From Patella vulgata (lineage: Eukaryota > Mollusca > Gastropoda > Patellidae), in the NCBI RefSeq assembly GCF_932274485.2, contig NC_065887.2, positions 15,410,001 to 15,474,000 on the forward strand: 64,000 nt of DNA, written 5' to 3'. This document shows positions 1 through 11,200 of this stretch, in pieces. How positions within the stretch are numbered: the stretch's first letter is position 1; the number at the start of each line of letters is the position of its first letter. The position numbers were made by a program, and so were the translations under genes. Below the pieces are notes generated by a model that saw only the letters and a program-made list of their open reading frames with translations, did no database searches and was not told the origin of the DNA.

Positions 1-228
1 AGGAAAGGTGACAAAACCGTCAGCCATTTTGTCCATCAATTCCGCAAGAAAAATCATAAAATTGATTCTAATTTGGGCAAAATATCTACAAAACCCACAT
101 TATTTTTACTTACCAACGAAAGAATAGACCCTAAGCGTTGGATTAACCACGATATCAAAAGAGAAAACAATATTGTTATCAGTAAAACAACAGAAAAATT
201 CGCAGAACCACCCTCTTTCTTCTGGTAG
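1..228 (+). CDS. C-terminal end of an unidentified protein (partial)
   Basis: Reading frame 1 is open from the window edge to a TAG at 226-228, giving 75 residues. The translation is Lys/Asn-rich and hydrophilic, includes the stretch NERIDPKRWINHD, and ends EPPSFFW. The composition looks like real coding sequence, probably the last exon of a gene that starts to the left. I do not recognise the family. A poly(A) signal AATAAA lies downstream at 561-566. It could instead be a chance opening, since 228 bases is short. Confidence 0.35.
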   Translation, partial: RKGDKTVSHFVHQFRKKNHKIDSNLGKISTKPTLFLLTNERIDPKRWINHDIKRENNIVISKTTEKFAEPPSFFW

Positions 229-1150
229 CTAATTTATGCACTAAGAGGATGTAGTTACTCGTCAAAAATAGTTCCTTATTTCTGTAAATATTGTCGAAGA
301 ATCATGCACTACACTAGTTGCAACTTTTGTCTGTACATATAACCACTATGTTTAACATGTGCATAAATCATGGATTTGTCTTAGGATTTATTATTTGTGT
401 ATGCGTATGGATACCAAATCGTCCGACAGTTATGATAGTGCGTGCGCTCAAGGTGACGTCATCGTAGATTTATTAATACATGCAGTAGTAAGTCTACATA
501 GACTACTGGGTCATGGGCCAGACACATAATGATGAATTACTTTGATAAGTCATAATTACAAATAAAAATCCTTTTTTAAAAAGCTTGTATACTCTAATAC
601 TCAGACCTGCTGGGTAAATAAATTTATTTATTTATTTATATATTTACAGAAATTAAAACTGTTAATTACCGGTGATCCACTCATTGCGAGTTCAGTTAAT
701 AGGACAATCCAGTATATATATAATTATATAATAAATAATTTCAACAAATTTATTCAGATTTTCTTGTGTTCACCCCCTTTAGGTGCAGATCTGTTACAGA
801 ATTTTGTGGGGAAATGAATGAAAAAAAAAAGAAGTGTAATCTAATTATAAAACAGAAGGAATGAAAACACATTTTATATAATTTTTAAATGAAAATTGAA
901 ATGTCCGTTCCCCATATTTACTGTTGTATGACTAGATTTCTATGACATATCGGAAGTGATAAATCAATATTTAAAACAATTACCATTAGAAACATTGTCA
1001 TCTTCCAAGCGGTTGGAATTTCTCCTTGTCGATCACTTCGCCAAACATCAAAATGGCCAATTCAGACATGTCGATCGGATTAAAGAATGAAAATGCCTAC
1101 CTTTGGTTGAGATGTGTGTTCTACATTTTCTTGTTACGATATGCAGAAGA
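229..1150. other. AT-rich non-coding stretch
   Basis: I see no gene here. The only signal is an AATAAA at 561-566 that could serve the partial gene at 1-228. Confidence 0.4.
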
Positions 1151-1159
1151 CGTTTTTTT

Positions 1160-1252
1160 TTCTCATTCGACGGTCGTGCCGTCATTAGCCCGGGTGGAGT
1201 AGAATTATAGTAGGGCGTTAAACCCCATTTCATTCCATTTTTCATTCGATGG
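1160..1252 (+). repeat. SINE-B fragment (3' end)
   Basis: The tail motif GCGTTAAACCCCATTTC and the preceding 'attagcccgggtggag' match the 3' end of SINE-B copies elsewhere in the window. The head is missing. Confidence 0.5.
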
Positions 1253-1364
1253 AATTCTATTTTTATTATGATTCAAAGCAGGATTAATAATGCATCATGT
1301 CAGCGAGTTGAGTAAGTACACTATCTCAAGTAATGTATCCGTAATGATATGAAATAAGGTTTAA

Positions 1365-1565
1365 TATGTCCCACTTTTCTGCAGCAACTGAGCTATCAAG
1401 ACGGGCGCATGTATTGTGCTTTTAGGGATATTTTGACCGGAAAGCGGCGCTATCGCCCACTGTTATCACGAATTCCAACATCGTCTAGTCGTTTGGATGG
1501 GACGGACAAAAATCTATGTACATGTACAACAGAACGCTATACTAGCGTATGTCCGTCTTCATTGA
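1365..1565 (-). repeat. SINE-B, degenerate and partly folded back
   Basis: The left part reads as the reverse complement of the SINE-B tail and body. The right end ('cgtatgtccgtcttcattga') is in the opposite orientation, so this is a rearranged copy. Confidence 0.5.
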
Positions 1566-1571
1566 CCTGTA

Positions 1572-1855
1572 GGGGGTTGGATGGCTGAATGGTTAGCGTG
1601 CGCGCGCTGTATCAGAAAGTCTGTCAGAGTCGACTGGCGTGGTTTCGAATCCCCGGTTGTACGTGACAAGGAGTAGGGTTGCCTGGCCAACCTCGTGGGT
1701 TTTCTCCGGGTCCTCCGGTTTCCTCCCACTGCTAAAGACCCCTATGCCCAAGCGAATTATTGAAATAAAATTAAACCATGTTTATAGTCCCGAAATGACC
1801 TAGTTGTGTCGCGTGGACGTTAAACCCCATTTCTCTCTCTCTCTCTCTCTCTCTC
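1572..1855 (+). repeat. SINE-A, full-length tRNA-derived SINE
   Basis: This is the best reference copy. The head carries an A box (TGGCTGAATGGTTAGCG) and a B box (GGTTTCGAATCCC) at tRNA-like spacing. The body includes 'ttttctccgggtcctccggt', the tail is GTGGACGTTAAACCCCATTTC, and a (TC)n tract follows. The internal Pol III promoter and simple-repeat tail define a tRNA-type SINE. Confidence 0.8.
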
Positions 1856-2349
1856 ATTGACCTGTTTCATGCAGAGCAGTGGACTAGACCTTAAACCATA
1901 TTTAATTTCATTTCCTTTTAACTAAAATAAAAGCCAGACTATCTTTATAAAAATTATCCACCAAAGGCGATCTCCTATTGTCTCGTACATACGGCGTCAT
2001 ACGATTATTAATTTTACCAAAAAGACGTACAATGTCACTGCTCGTATGCCTATTTTTCACGTGAACAGTCCTTCTTCCTTGTCTAACCTGTGAATCATAG
2101 TCCAAGCGCTAATTATGAACTGAAATTCAGAAACAAATTAAAAAAATATGAAGTCGAAAGCATATATAATCCGCAGTAATTATTTTCAATAGCAGTTAAC
2201 AAGTCTAATCTCCAATTATTAGAACTAAAACCATTTCAGCTGCTAAAAACTTTTAATAGCAATTATGTTTCATTATATACCTGCTATGTGCTTGTCTTGT
2301 TTTTTTGTTTTTTTGGGTTTTGTTTTCTTTAGTTTTTCTTTTAAAGGGA

Positions 2350-2495
2350 TATCAAATTTTAACTAAGATAAAATCCAAATTTTAGTAATTTGATTGGATA
2401 ATATTAGATTGATTATAGTGCTTAGCCAATCTAAATTGAAGTATCTACTAAAATTGGATTTTATGTTTGGTTAAGATTTCGAGAAACAGGGCCCT
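2350..2495 (+). repeat. MITE-C palindromic element
   Basis: About 150 bp with imperfect inverted ends: 'ttaactaagataaaatcc' at the left and 'ggatttta...gagaaacagggcc' at the right. Three other copies lie at 47725, 50939 and 51096. Confidence 0.6.
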
Positions 2496-3985
2496 GGTTT
2501 TAATAGTCAATATTTTTTGATTAGTGCTAATATTAAATGATAAGGCCAGCTCAATTTTTCGTCATTACTCACGAGATGTAAAGGGCTAGCCCTAATCCCT
2601 CTACCTAACCCTGGACTTAGCCCCAATGCTTTCCCTAGCCCTAGCCTACAGTCTCGCCAACAATCGCGTGCTCTAACCCTATTTACATCTCAGCGACCTT
2701 GACAAAAATTGAGCTGGCCTTAACAAATATATTTAGCCGTATTTTTTGTCTTGTTGTGGCAAATGCGCATAGGCTTAATCTCGATCTATTAGTAATCTAT
2801 AAGCTCTATTAATGGGCATGCGTAAAAGAAGGCGTCATTTTGGCGAAGATGCAAGTTGGGAACGTAAAACCGGAAATGAACAACGACCTTCACCCTTATG
2901 TGTTGCTAACCTAAACAATAGAACCAGCATCAAACCATAATTTGCAAGGTAGCCTAAGTCGAAATGCCAGAGGCAGGCAGAATATTCAGCACTCTATGTT
3001 AATTATTTCGATGTGGAGTGCTTTCAAGGACTAAATTTGTGTATAGAGGTGTGTTTTTTTTTCTTACAGATCCTCTTCTGAGCGCTCATTGCATTGGCTA
3101 CATTACTACAAAACTCAGATCCATGACCATATCATCGGTTTCGCTTGTTTTATTTAGGCTGATCCAGATCAGGTTGGATTTGAAGTCATAGAGAAGTTCT
3201 TGGTTTTTCAAATATTTTCAAATGTTTTAGATTTTTTTGCCATTATTACACTTTCAGGTAAATGTTCCATAGTTTTGTTACTCTTACTCTGTTTGTGAAA
3301 AGTTTTTCCAGGTGATATTTGTTACCGTAATTGTCATTTGATTTCTTAATAGAGTTTTTTGCTATGTTCTCTTGTTTTAGTCGTATTTGTATCTAGGTGT
3401 TGTTGACATAAATGTGGCAGACTATTATCATAGATTCCTGATGTTTTTTTATAGGTCTTGATCATGTCACCCGACTTCGTCTACATGTTGATCTACATAC
3501 CGTTTTCTTCTCCCCTATTCCATTTCAATTTGAATTTTTTATTGTTTCTCGGGAAAGTTAGAATTTTATAATACTTTAACTTGATAATAATAAATCTAAT
3601 TTCTAAATCAAATACTCAATTATTAATAGATGTAACTTTTAAGTCACAAGTGGCTAAACATATCTGCAAGTGCAAACTCCTAATAAAACTAAAAGTTAAA
3701 AGCAAGTATTAAGTAAGTAAATGAAAATCTGTTGAATCTTACAGATTTAATGTACAATATTGTTACCTCTTTGATACAAGTTTAATATAAATTGTTGATT
3801 TAAATTTAACTTCCCGCATACAAACTGAATGATTTGATGATAATTTGGACTAAAAACATATTTAATTAAACTAATTAATCTATCAAAATTTTGCTTCAAA
3901 ACCTTCAAAATCATTGTTTTCGCGAGGGAATACCCCTGCTACAAAAAATCTCTTAAAAGAAGTCATTTTGTCACATGATTTGGCT
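2496..3985. other. Non-coding stretch
   Basis: No convincing exon. A C-rich segment at about 2580-2690 repeats a degenerate 'ccctaaccc'-like motif. The rest is AT-rich. Confidence 0.35.
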
Positions 3986-3990
3986 GACAT

Positions 3991-4003
3991 GCTGCCTAGC
4001 AAC
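3991..4003 (+). promoter_or_regulatory. Candidate RFX X-box
   Basis: GCTGCCTAGCAAC resembles the imperfect inverted repeat bound by RFX factors (half-sites GTNRCC and RGYAAC), with one mismatch in the left half. RFX sites typify promoters of ciliary genes. EFHB, a ciliary gene, has its first coding exon about 1.5 kb downstream behind a 5' UTR splice acceptor at 5451-5452. Motif match only. Confidence 0.3.
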
Positions 4004-4087
4004 GGGTGCGAAGCCAGAGGAGAATTCATTGCATATACAAGATGTTGTTGTCTTTAATTGCTGTCCATTTATCATAAATATCAAAGC

Positions 4088-4211
4088 CTAATTAAATTCT
4101 CGAACCATCCACTGCCCATGTCTTTTTTCTGTGGTTTTTATCTCAGAAACTGTCATACGTTTAAGCTCACCATCAAGTTTATCAATATTATACATCAAGT
4201 GTTCACTTTCG
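4088..4211 (-). CDS. Possible terminal exon of an unidentified minus-strand gene
   Basis: On the minus strand a good acceptor (CTGATCTTTCAG) is followed by an open frame of about 40 codons ending at a TAG (4088-4090). It includes DKLDGELKRMTVSEIK, which has coding-like composition. A minus-strand ORF of 102 codons lies upstream at 4612-4920, but I could not join the two with a clean donor and matching phase. Not recognised; may be chance. Confidence 0.2.
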
Positions 4212-5452
4212 CTGAAAGATCAGACGGTTTTCGTGTGCGTCCTTTGAATCACGCGAATAGGCATCAATAATCATTGGGTTGCCGGTTAGGGGAACCCTTA
4301 CATTTTTGTCCTGTATGCACTCCATAGGTGTTTTTCAGGGAATCCAGTATTTTTCTAGTAAGATTGGAAAGTATCTTTAACTGGATTCTGTTATTTCCAT
4401 TTGTTTAATTTATTTTCTTAAAAGTACAAGAAAGTGTTGTTATGTGTATATGATCATGACCATCTTCAGTTTCACTGTCAACACTTTTACTAGCCAAATT
4501 TGAAATTCAATTTGTAAACAATCCGTCTTCAGCTTAATCTTTTCAAAATAAAAATTTAATCGCATAGAGCTTGCTCCATCACTAATCAAAATAATGCATA
4601 GTTTGGCTTCTTTAAAGAAGTATTAGCCTACTTAAGAGATAAATCTTCTTATTGGAGTTCTTTTTTCTGGCTTCAGATATAAATTGACCGAGAACATTTA
4701 GTTTTAGACTACCTGTTTTGTTTTTATGCATTTCACTGATGTGGTTACTTGTATAGTTAATTTTTACTTCAATATGCTTACATTCATATTTCTTGTAACA
4801 TAGCAGATCATGACTCATGCTGGCATTACACAATGGTTTCTCTGGGTTATAATTATATTCCTGATTGTTTTCAAATTTGAGTGAAGTCTGTATCACTACA
4901 GACATGGGACTGTACAGCACAGTGGACGGTTATGGCCAGCCCCCGGATCCATTCACTTAATTTGAATTGCTCGTTTGTTTGTGATTTCTGCGTATTGTGT
5001 CTTGTCCGTATATTTATTTTTTTTGTGTATATTATGTGTGGTGCAGTCCAGCTGCACTTGTTATTAATATTAGACAGTTATTTATTCACATGGCAAGTTC
5101 ATAATCAACACACAAGACCATTGGATGACTAGGAATTGAACGGATTAGAGCACCCACACCATTTAATAATATAATGTTAAATTGGATAATCAGGACTTTG
5201 TTTATTTTATATTGGAGCAATGATACTTGACAATTGAGGCTATCTTGTTATAACTTCAAATGCTCATAACTTTGATCAGAATGAAGTAATTTGAATGAAA
5301 TTTTCAATGATGATATTCATTTTTTATTTCCTGTATCTGTTTTTAAACTATTATAGCAAGAATGGGCAGCTATTTGTCTAAATCTTACATAATGCATCTT
5401 TAATTAAGCAAAGTATACTTTTCTTACAACATAATTTTGTTTATTGTTCCAG
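4212..5452. other. Non-coding stretch 5' of EFHB
   Basis: It contains a Lys/Asn-rich minus-strand ORF of 102 codons (4612-4920) that I do not recognise. The EFHB 5' UTR acceptor (TTATTGTTCCAG) closes the stretch at 5452, so an upstream non-coding EFHB exon probably lies in or before it. Confidence 0.35.
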
Positions 5453-5531
5453 CAAGAATCTTTCGTAAACCAAGTGTTACACTATATACAAAAGTGTGGT
5501 AATTAAGGTGAAATACATTTTGATCTGAAAG

Positions 5532-8217
5532 ATGACATCTTTAGTTCGTTTTCCTCAGATCAACACACAAAGTGTCTATTCTAGTAAAATCAAAGACTGG
5601 ACTCCACAACTTAGAGCTGTAAGTTTAAATTCATATTTATCTCCCTTTATCTCACTATTTCAGAGATAATATTATATATCAATGATGATGTCCTGAACGA
5701 AGAATCCATGTGACCATATAACAATTTACCCCCATTTAAAAATACCCAAAATGAATTTCAAATGTTATAGTTCAACATTGGATTTGTTAAAATAAAAGCA
5801 TCACCTGTAGATTACCGGTATGTTGATTGAATAAATATGGAGTTTATCAAAATGGATATAAAATTTATTTTATATTTTCTGCTCCCCAAATAATTCAACC
5901 ATTGAGCCATGACAATTTTGATCAAGAAAATGTCTGATATTATGAGAGACCAGATTGGAAACTGAAAATAATCACTTTTAATATTTATACTGTAATGTTG
6001 AAAATGAATCCGTAGAGTGTGGTTATTGATTAATCTACAGTTTATTGATAATAATACGTCTAATTTGTTAATTAGTTAATAATTGAAAGTCAATACATAT
6101 TATTCGTTGTTTATTTATAAACAATACCGGTAATTAATAATTGATACTTAGTACATATGATCAGTTAATTAGTTGTATACATGTAATTAGTTATTGATTA
6201 ATCTACAGCTTATTGATTTAATGAATAATATATATCTAATTTGTTAATTAGTTAATAAGTAATAACAAAAAGTCAATACATGCTATTCGTTGTTTATTTA
6301 TAAACAATTATTAATAATTGAAACCTCGTACATATTAGTTAATTGGTTGTATATTTATAATTGAAAGTCAATACATGTAATTAGTTATTGATGATTATTG
6401 ATTGATAATCATATTTCTTTAACAACTAGAATCTATCAATAAATATCATCAATTGTTTTTTTATTTTTGTCAAGGCCGGTAAATTAACTGCCACTGGTGA
6501 CACAACTGAATTATGTATGAAACCAACCAATAAAAGGGTGAGGATATATTTATTTTTTTACCTAATTACTTAAACTATGAAATGAAATGGGGTATAATGT
6601 CCTACTTTTCTGCACCAATTGGGCTTATGAAGATGGGAATATGCCATGAAGTGTACTTTTAGGGAAATTGGCCTGGACAGCAGCACTTTATGTCTTCGTT
6701 AGCCTATGTTGAACCCCATTTCATTTCATTTTCTCTTTCATGAAAAGATTTTGTTTTGAACATATTGCTAGCCAAATCAAGACTACATACTTGGTGTGAA
6801 TTTTGTTTAAATATTGGATTTAGATTGCTTAGTTTTTAATTGTTTAAGAAATTGAACTTTTATATTATTTTACAGCCTGAGAGTCCTGATGTTGTTCGTC
6901 GATTTAGAGCATCTCTTCAACCTGAAGCTGGACGCAAAAGAATATTTTATGGAAAGGCTGGTGACCCCCACTTACAATGGGCAGCCAACATGGCTCATGG
7001 GGTCAGCACTCAATCTTCCGAGACCTCTGCAATTTTAGTAAATCCGAAACCTAAAACACTCTATAGACAAAGGCTGGAAGATCGGAAAGAGAATCTATAT
7101 GCCAGTCATATCTGTGCTCCATTAGGAAAGTCACATGATCAGTCGCCAGGGTTACCAGTACCACACACCCTTTATCCCGATTATTTCACTTTTGGAATTG
7201 CAAATGAAATAGGTATAGTATGTATTCTATCAAATTCTGTGGTCTAGCCCAAATTCGTGGATTTTCACTGCTGGCCACTGGAGGTTTTCTTATAAAGAGT
7301 AGGGTCGCTTGCCTAACCTCATGGGTTTTCTCTGGGTCCTTCGGTTTCGTTCCACTGCTTAGGACCCATTGTAAATAAGCAGCGCTGATGTTATATACGT
7401 CCGGCTTTATGGACTATACTAAGTAAAGACCTCTTCATGACACCATACCTATCATACAATGCAGCAACTAGTTCTTATTCATATACAGGGGTGTTGGATG
7501 GCCGAATGGTTAGCATGTGGGCGCTGTATCATAAGGACTGTCATTGAGTCAACTGGCAGGGTTTTGATTCCCCGGTTGTATGTGACAAGGAGTAGGGTCA
7601 CCTGTTCAACCTCATGTGTTTTCTCCGGGTCCTCCGGTTTCCTTCAACTACTACAGACCCCTACTCGCAAGTGAATTATTGAAATAAAATTGAACCATGT
7701 GTTTGTCCCAAAATGACCTAGTTTGTGTCGAGTGGACGTTAAACCACATTTCTCACTCTCTTATTTCATATACATATCTATATTTATTTTTATGTTGTAA
7801 CCTTTACTTACAGAATAAGTAAATAAATAGAATACGCACGAGCAAATTATTGAAATAAATTAGAATCATATGTTTGTCCCAAAATAACCTAGTGTGTGTC
7901 AATTGGACACTGAACCCTATCTCTCTCACTCTGTCAATGATCAGACCACTGGTTATACTGCATGTACCATGTTCTTTTTATTTTGGGGGGTTGGGTGGCT
8001 GAATGGTTAGCACGTGCACATTGTATCATAAGTTTTGTAATTGAGTTAAGTGGCGTGACAAGGAGTAGGGTCGCATGCCCAACCTCGTTATTTTCTCTGG
8101 GTCCTCCGGTTTCCTCCTAGTCCTACTGCTAAAAACCCATACTTGCAACGATTTATTGAAATAAAATTGAACCATGTTAGTCCCGAAATAACCTGGTTTA
8201 TGTAGAGTAGACACTGA

Positions 8218-8262
<45 letters not shown>

Positions 8263-11200
8263 GTCAATGATCAGACCATTTGTTATACAGCATGTTAAAA
8301 TTCTTGTTCTCTTTATTTTAGATATCGGTGCTGGTGGTCTCATTAATCCTGATAAAAATTATCAACAAGTAGAAGATGAATCGGCCATTGGTCATAAACT
8401 TTACGTCAAGACACACATGGATTACGATGTTGGGGAGCGCATCAATAGAAGCTATACATGTCCAAATTTTAACGCCAATAAAATATACGGTATCCCTACG
8501 CCTCATTGTGATAATGGAAGAGAAGTTCGGCAAACATTAAAATGGCTGCAACAAGATGATAAAATGTCTAAGATCGTTTCGGAAAGAGTTGACAATTTTC
8601 GCGAGAGGACTCAACCACAGCTTGGAAAGGTTCATGATCCGTAAGTGATATTAAACCTTTTAAACTCTAAACCTGATGTCGAAATACCATAGTTAGTATT
8701 GAAAACTACGTTCTTTAACGGAATCCAACATCGATAACTTGAATATAGAGCTCTAAACACCACAAACAAACTTGTTAATATTGACGTCTCACTCTTTAAT
8801 TTAGCAATGGAATTAGAGAAAGAAAAGGATTATCTTCATCAGACAAAATGAATTGTGGATGTCGAAGCCTATTTCTATACCTCTCTTTTTCATGTTATCA
8901 AGACTGTGGTCTTGAAATTCAAATACACCTTAATAGGAACCCAGGTGTGAAATTAAGCCTAAAAACAACAGAACCCCAATCCCACCTCTAGCCCCTTTCT
9001 AGATATCACATAGACACACAAAGTATTAGTCAATTTTTGCATTTTGTAATTTTTCTAACATTTGTCTATTTAAATTGAAATCCAGTATTGCATGTTATCA
9101 TAGTCTAAATCAGCGTTTCACATTAACATTTTCCCAATCACAATTTTTAGCATTATCTTAATTTTTATAATTATCCCAATTTTTAGCATTATCTTAATTT
9201 TTTAGCATTATCTTAATTTTTTAGCATTATTCCAGTTTTAACATTATCTTAATTTTTTAGCATTATCCCAGTTTTTAACACCTTATTTTTTTTTAGTTTT
9301 ATCCCAATTTTTAACATCTTAATTTTTAATGTCATCTCAATTTTTAACATTATGTCAGTTATTATAATATGCATGTTTTTATTTATTTATTAATTTACGG
9401 TTTAAGTCATTGAAATTTTATTCTTGTGGCGTGTAAATTAACTGACAGGAATATCTCTTCTCATTGCCAGTCAGTTAAAATTGGCAAATATAACTGAAAT
9501 AAGAACCCTGCCCTGTATGACTATAAAGTAATATTGTTTCAATCCAAACATATGTTTACATTTCAGAATAAAAGATACATTAAAGGTACCAAGTGATCAT
9601 ACATTTGGTGTTTTATTGAAGGCAGATGAATACGGAGCTGGTGATTTATTACATGATCGTTTACCAGGATCGTATTTACGTGGGAAAGATCAGCAGAGAG
9701 GTATATTAGCTGCTGCTCGTCAACATTTAAAGAAAGCTAATTATCATCATTTCCCCGATTTACTGGCTGCTTTTAGATTTTATGATAAGGTGAATATGTA
9801 TTTTATGATACAGTAATTTTGTATTTTGTTACAAGAATGGTGGGGGGGGGGGCACCTGTGAGGCACAGAAAGTGTGTCTAGTCATTTGGGTGAGATGCAA
9901 AAACCAGTCGGACGTACATCATGCAAAAGTGCCCCTTGAGGAATTTGATGAATAATAAGTGCAAATGTAGTGGTCCAGGCAAAGTTAACCTACACATTGT
10001 ACACGTAACCATAGTAACGGACCATAATTTTTATGATGACAAGACATTAAACCTTATTCTATTCCAAGATATCTAGCTTTGTTTTATCATATATTGTATA
10101 ATTAAATATCCATTAGTTTAAAACAGTTGTTCTTTTTAAAATTACATTACCTTCACATCTCGGGTGAAAAGTTTCAACAGTCTTTTACTTTGATTTAATC
10201 TGTTTTATTTACTAAAATATATATGAAGCTACTCCTTTAAAACTTGATATCTATATATGACATTTAATATGTGACAAAAATCAGATATATATATTCTTAA
10301 CTTATTTGGTAAAATTTGGATTTGGTACAAAGTTATGATTTTGCTTAATATTGTTATTTGGTACAATATTGTTATTTGGTACAATATTGTTATTTGGTAC
10401 AATATTGTTATTTGGTACAATATTGTTAGTTGATACAAAATTGTTAGTTGATACAAAATTGTTATTTGATACAAAATTGTTATTTGGTACAAAATTGATA
10501 TTTGGTACAAAATTGTTATTTGGTACAATATTGTTATTTGATATAGTATAATTATTAGTTGGTACAATATGTGTTATTTGGTACAAAGTTATGATTTTGC
10601 TTAATATTGTTATTTGATACAATATTATTTGATACAATATTGTTATTTGATACAATATTGTTACTTCATACCATATTGGTATTTGATATTTTGATACAAT
10701 ATTGTTATTTGCTATAGTGTTAGTTGGTACAATACATGTTATTTAGTACAAAAGTGTTATTTAGTACAAAAGTATTATTTTGTACTACATTGTTACTTTT
10801 GTACTACATTGTTATTTTATTTCTTTTGTAGGATAACTGTGGAAAAATAAGTATATCTGGATTAAGAGACGTTTGTGTTGAATTTAATCTGCCACTTGCA
10901 CCTGAAATATTAGAACAAGTTTTTGATTATTGTGATGTGAACAGGGATGGCCTTATTGACTACATAGAATTTGCTAATTTCTTAAATTGGAAAGACAAAA
11001 TGGATCTTGGTATTCCATATAGTGAAGGTAATTATACCCCCACATTTACAATGTAGTGTAAAATCAGAACAAGTTTGTCTCCTTCAGGAACAGCCTTGTT
11101 GTTTCTAGGCAGTTTTATCAAGTTGGGATCATGAACAACTGATTCCAGAGATAAACGAACTGTGCCCAAGAAGAGAAGAAAGGAGAAACCAACGCAAACA

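Noticed and set aside
1572-1660. tRNA gene (A and B boxes present)
   Set aside because: The boxes belong to the SINE-A head. No acceptor-stem pairing or anticodon loop is clear, and the same head recurs many times.
8026-8343. Minus-strand ORF of 105 codons with an Arg-Glu run
   Set aside because: It reads the complement of SINE-A and its (TC)n tract.
10229-10655. Long repetitive ORFs of 112, 117 and 66 codons on both strands
   Set aside because: They come from an 18-bp minisatellite whose unit is a multiple of three, so all frames stay open.
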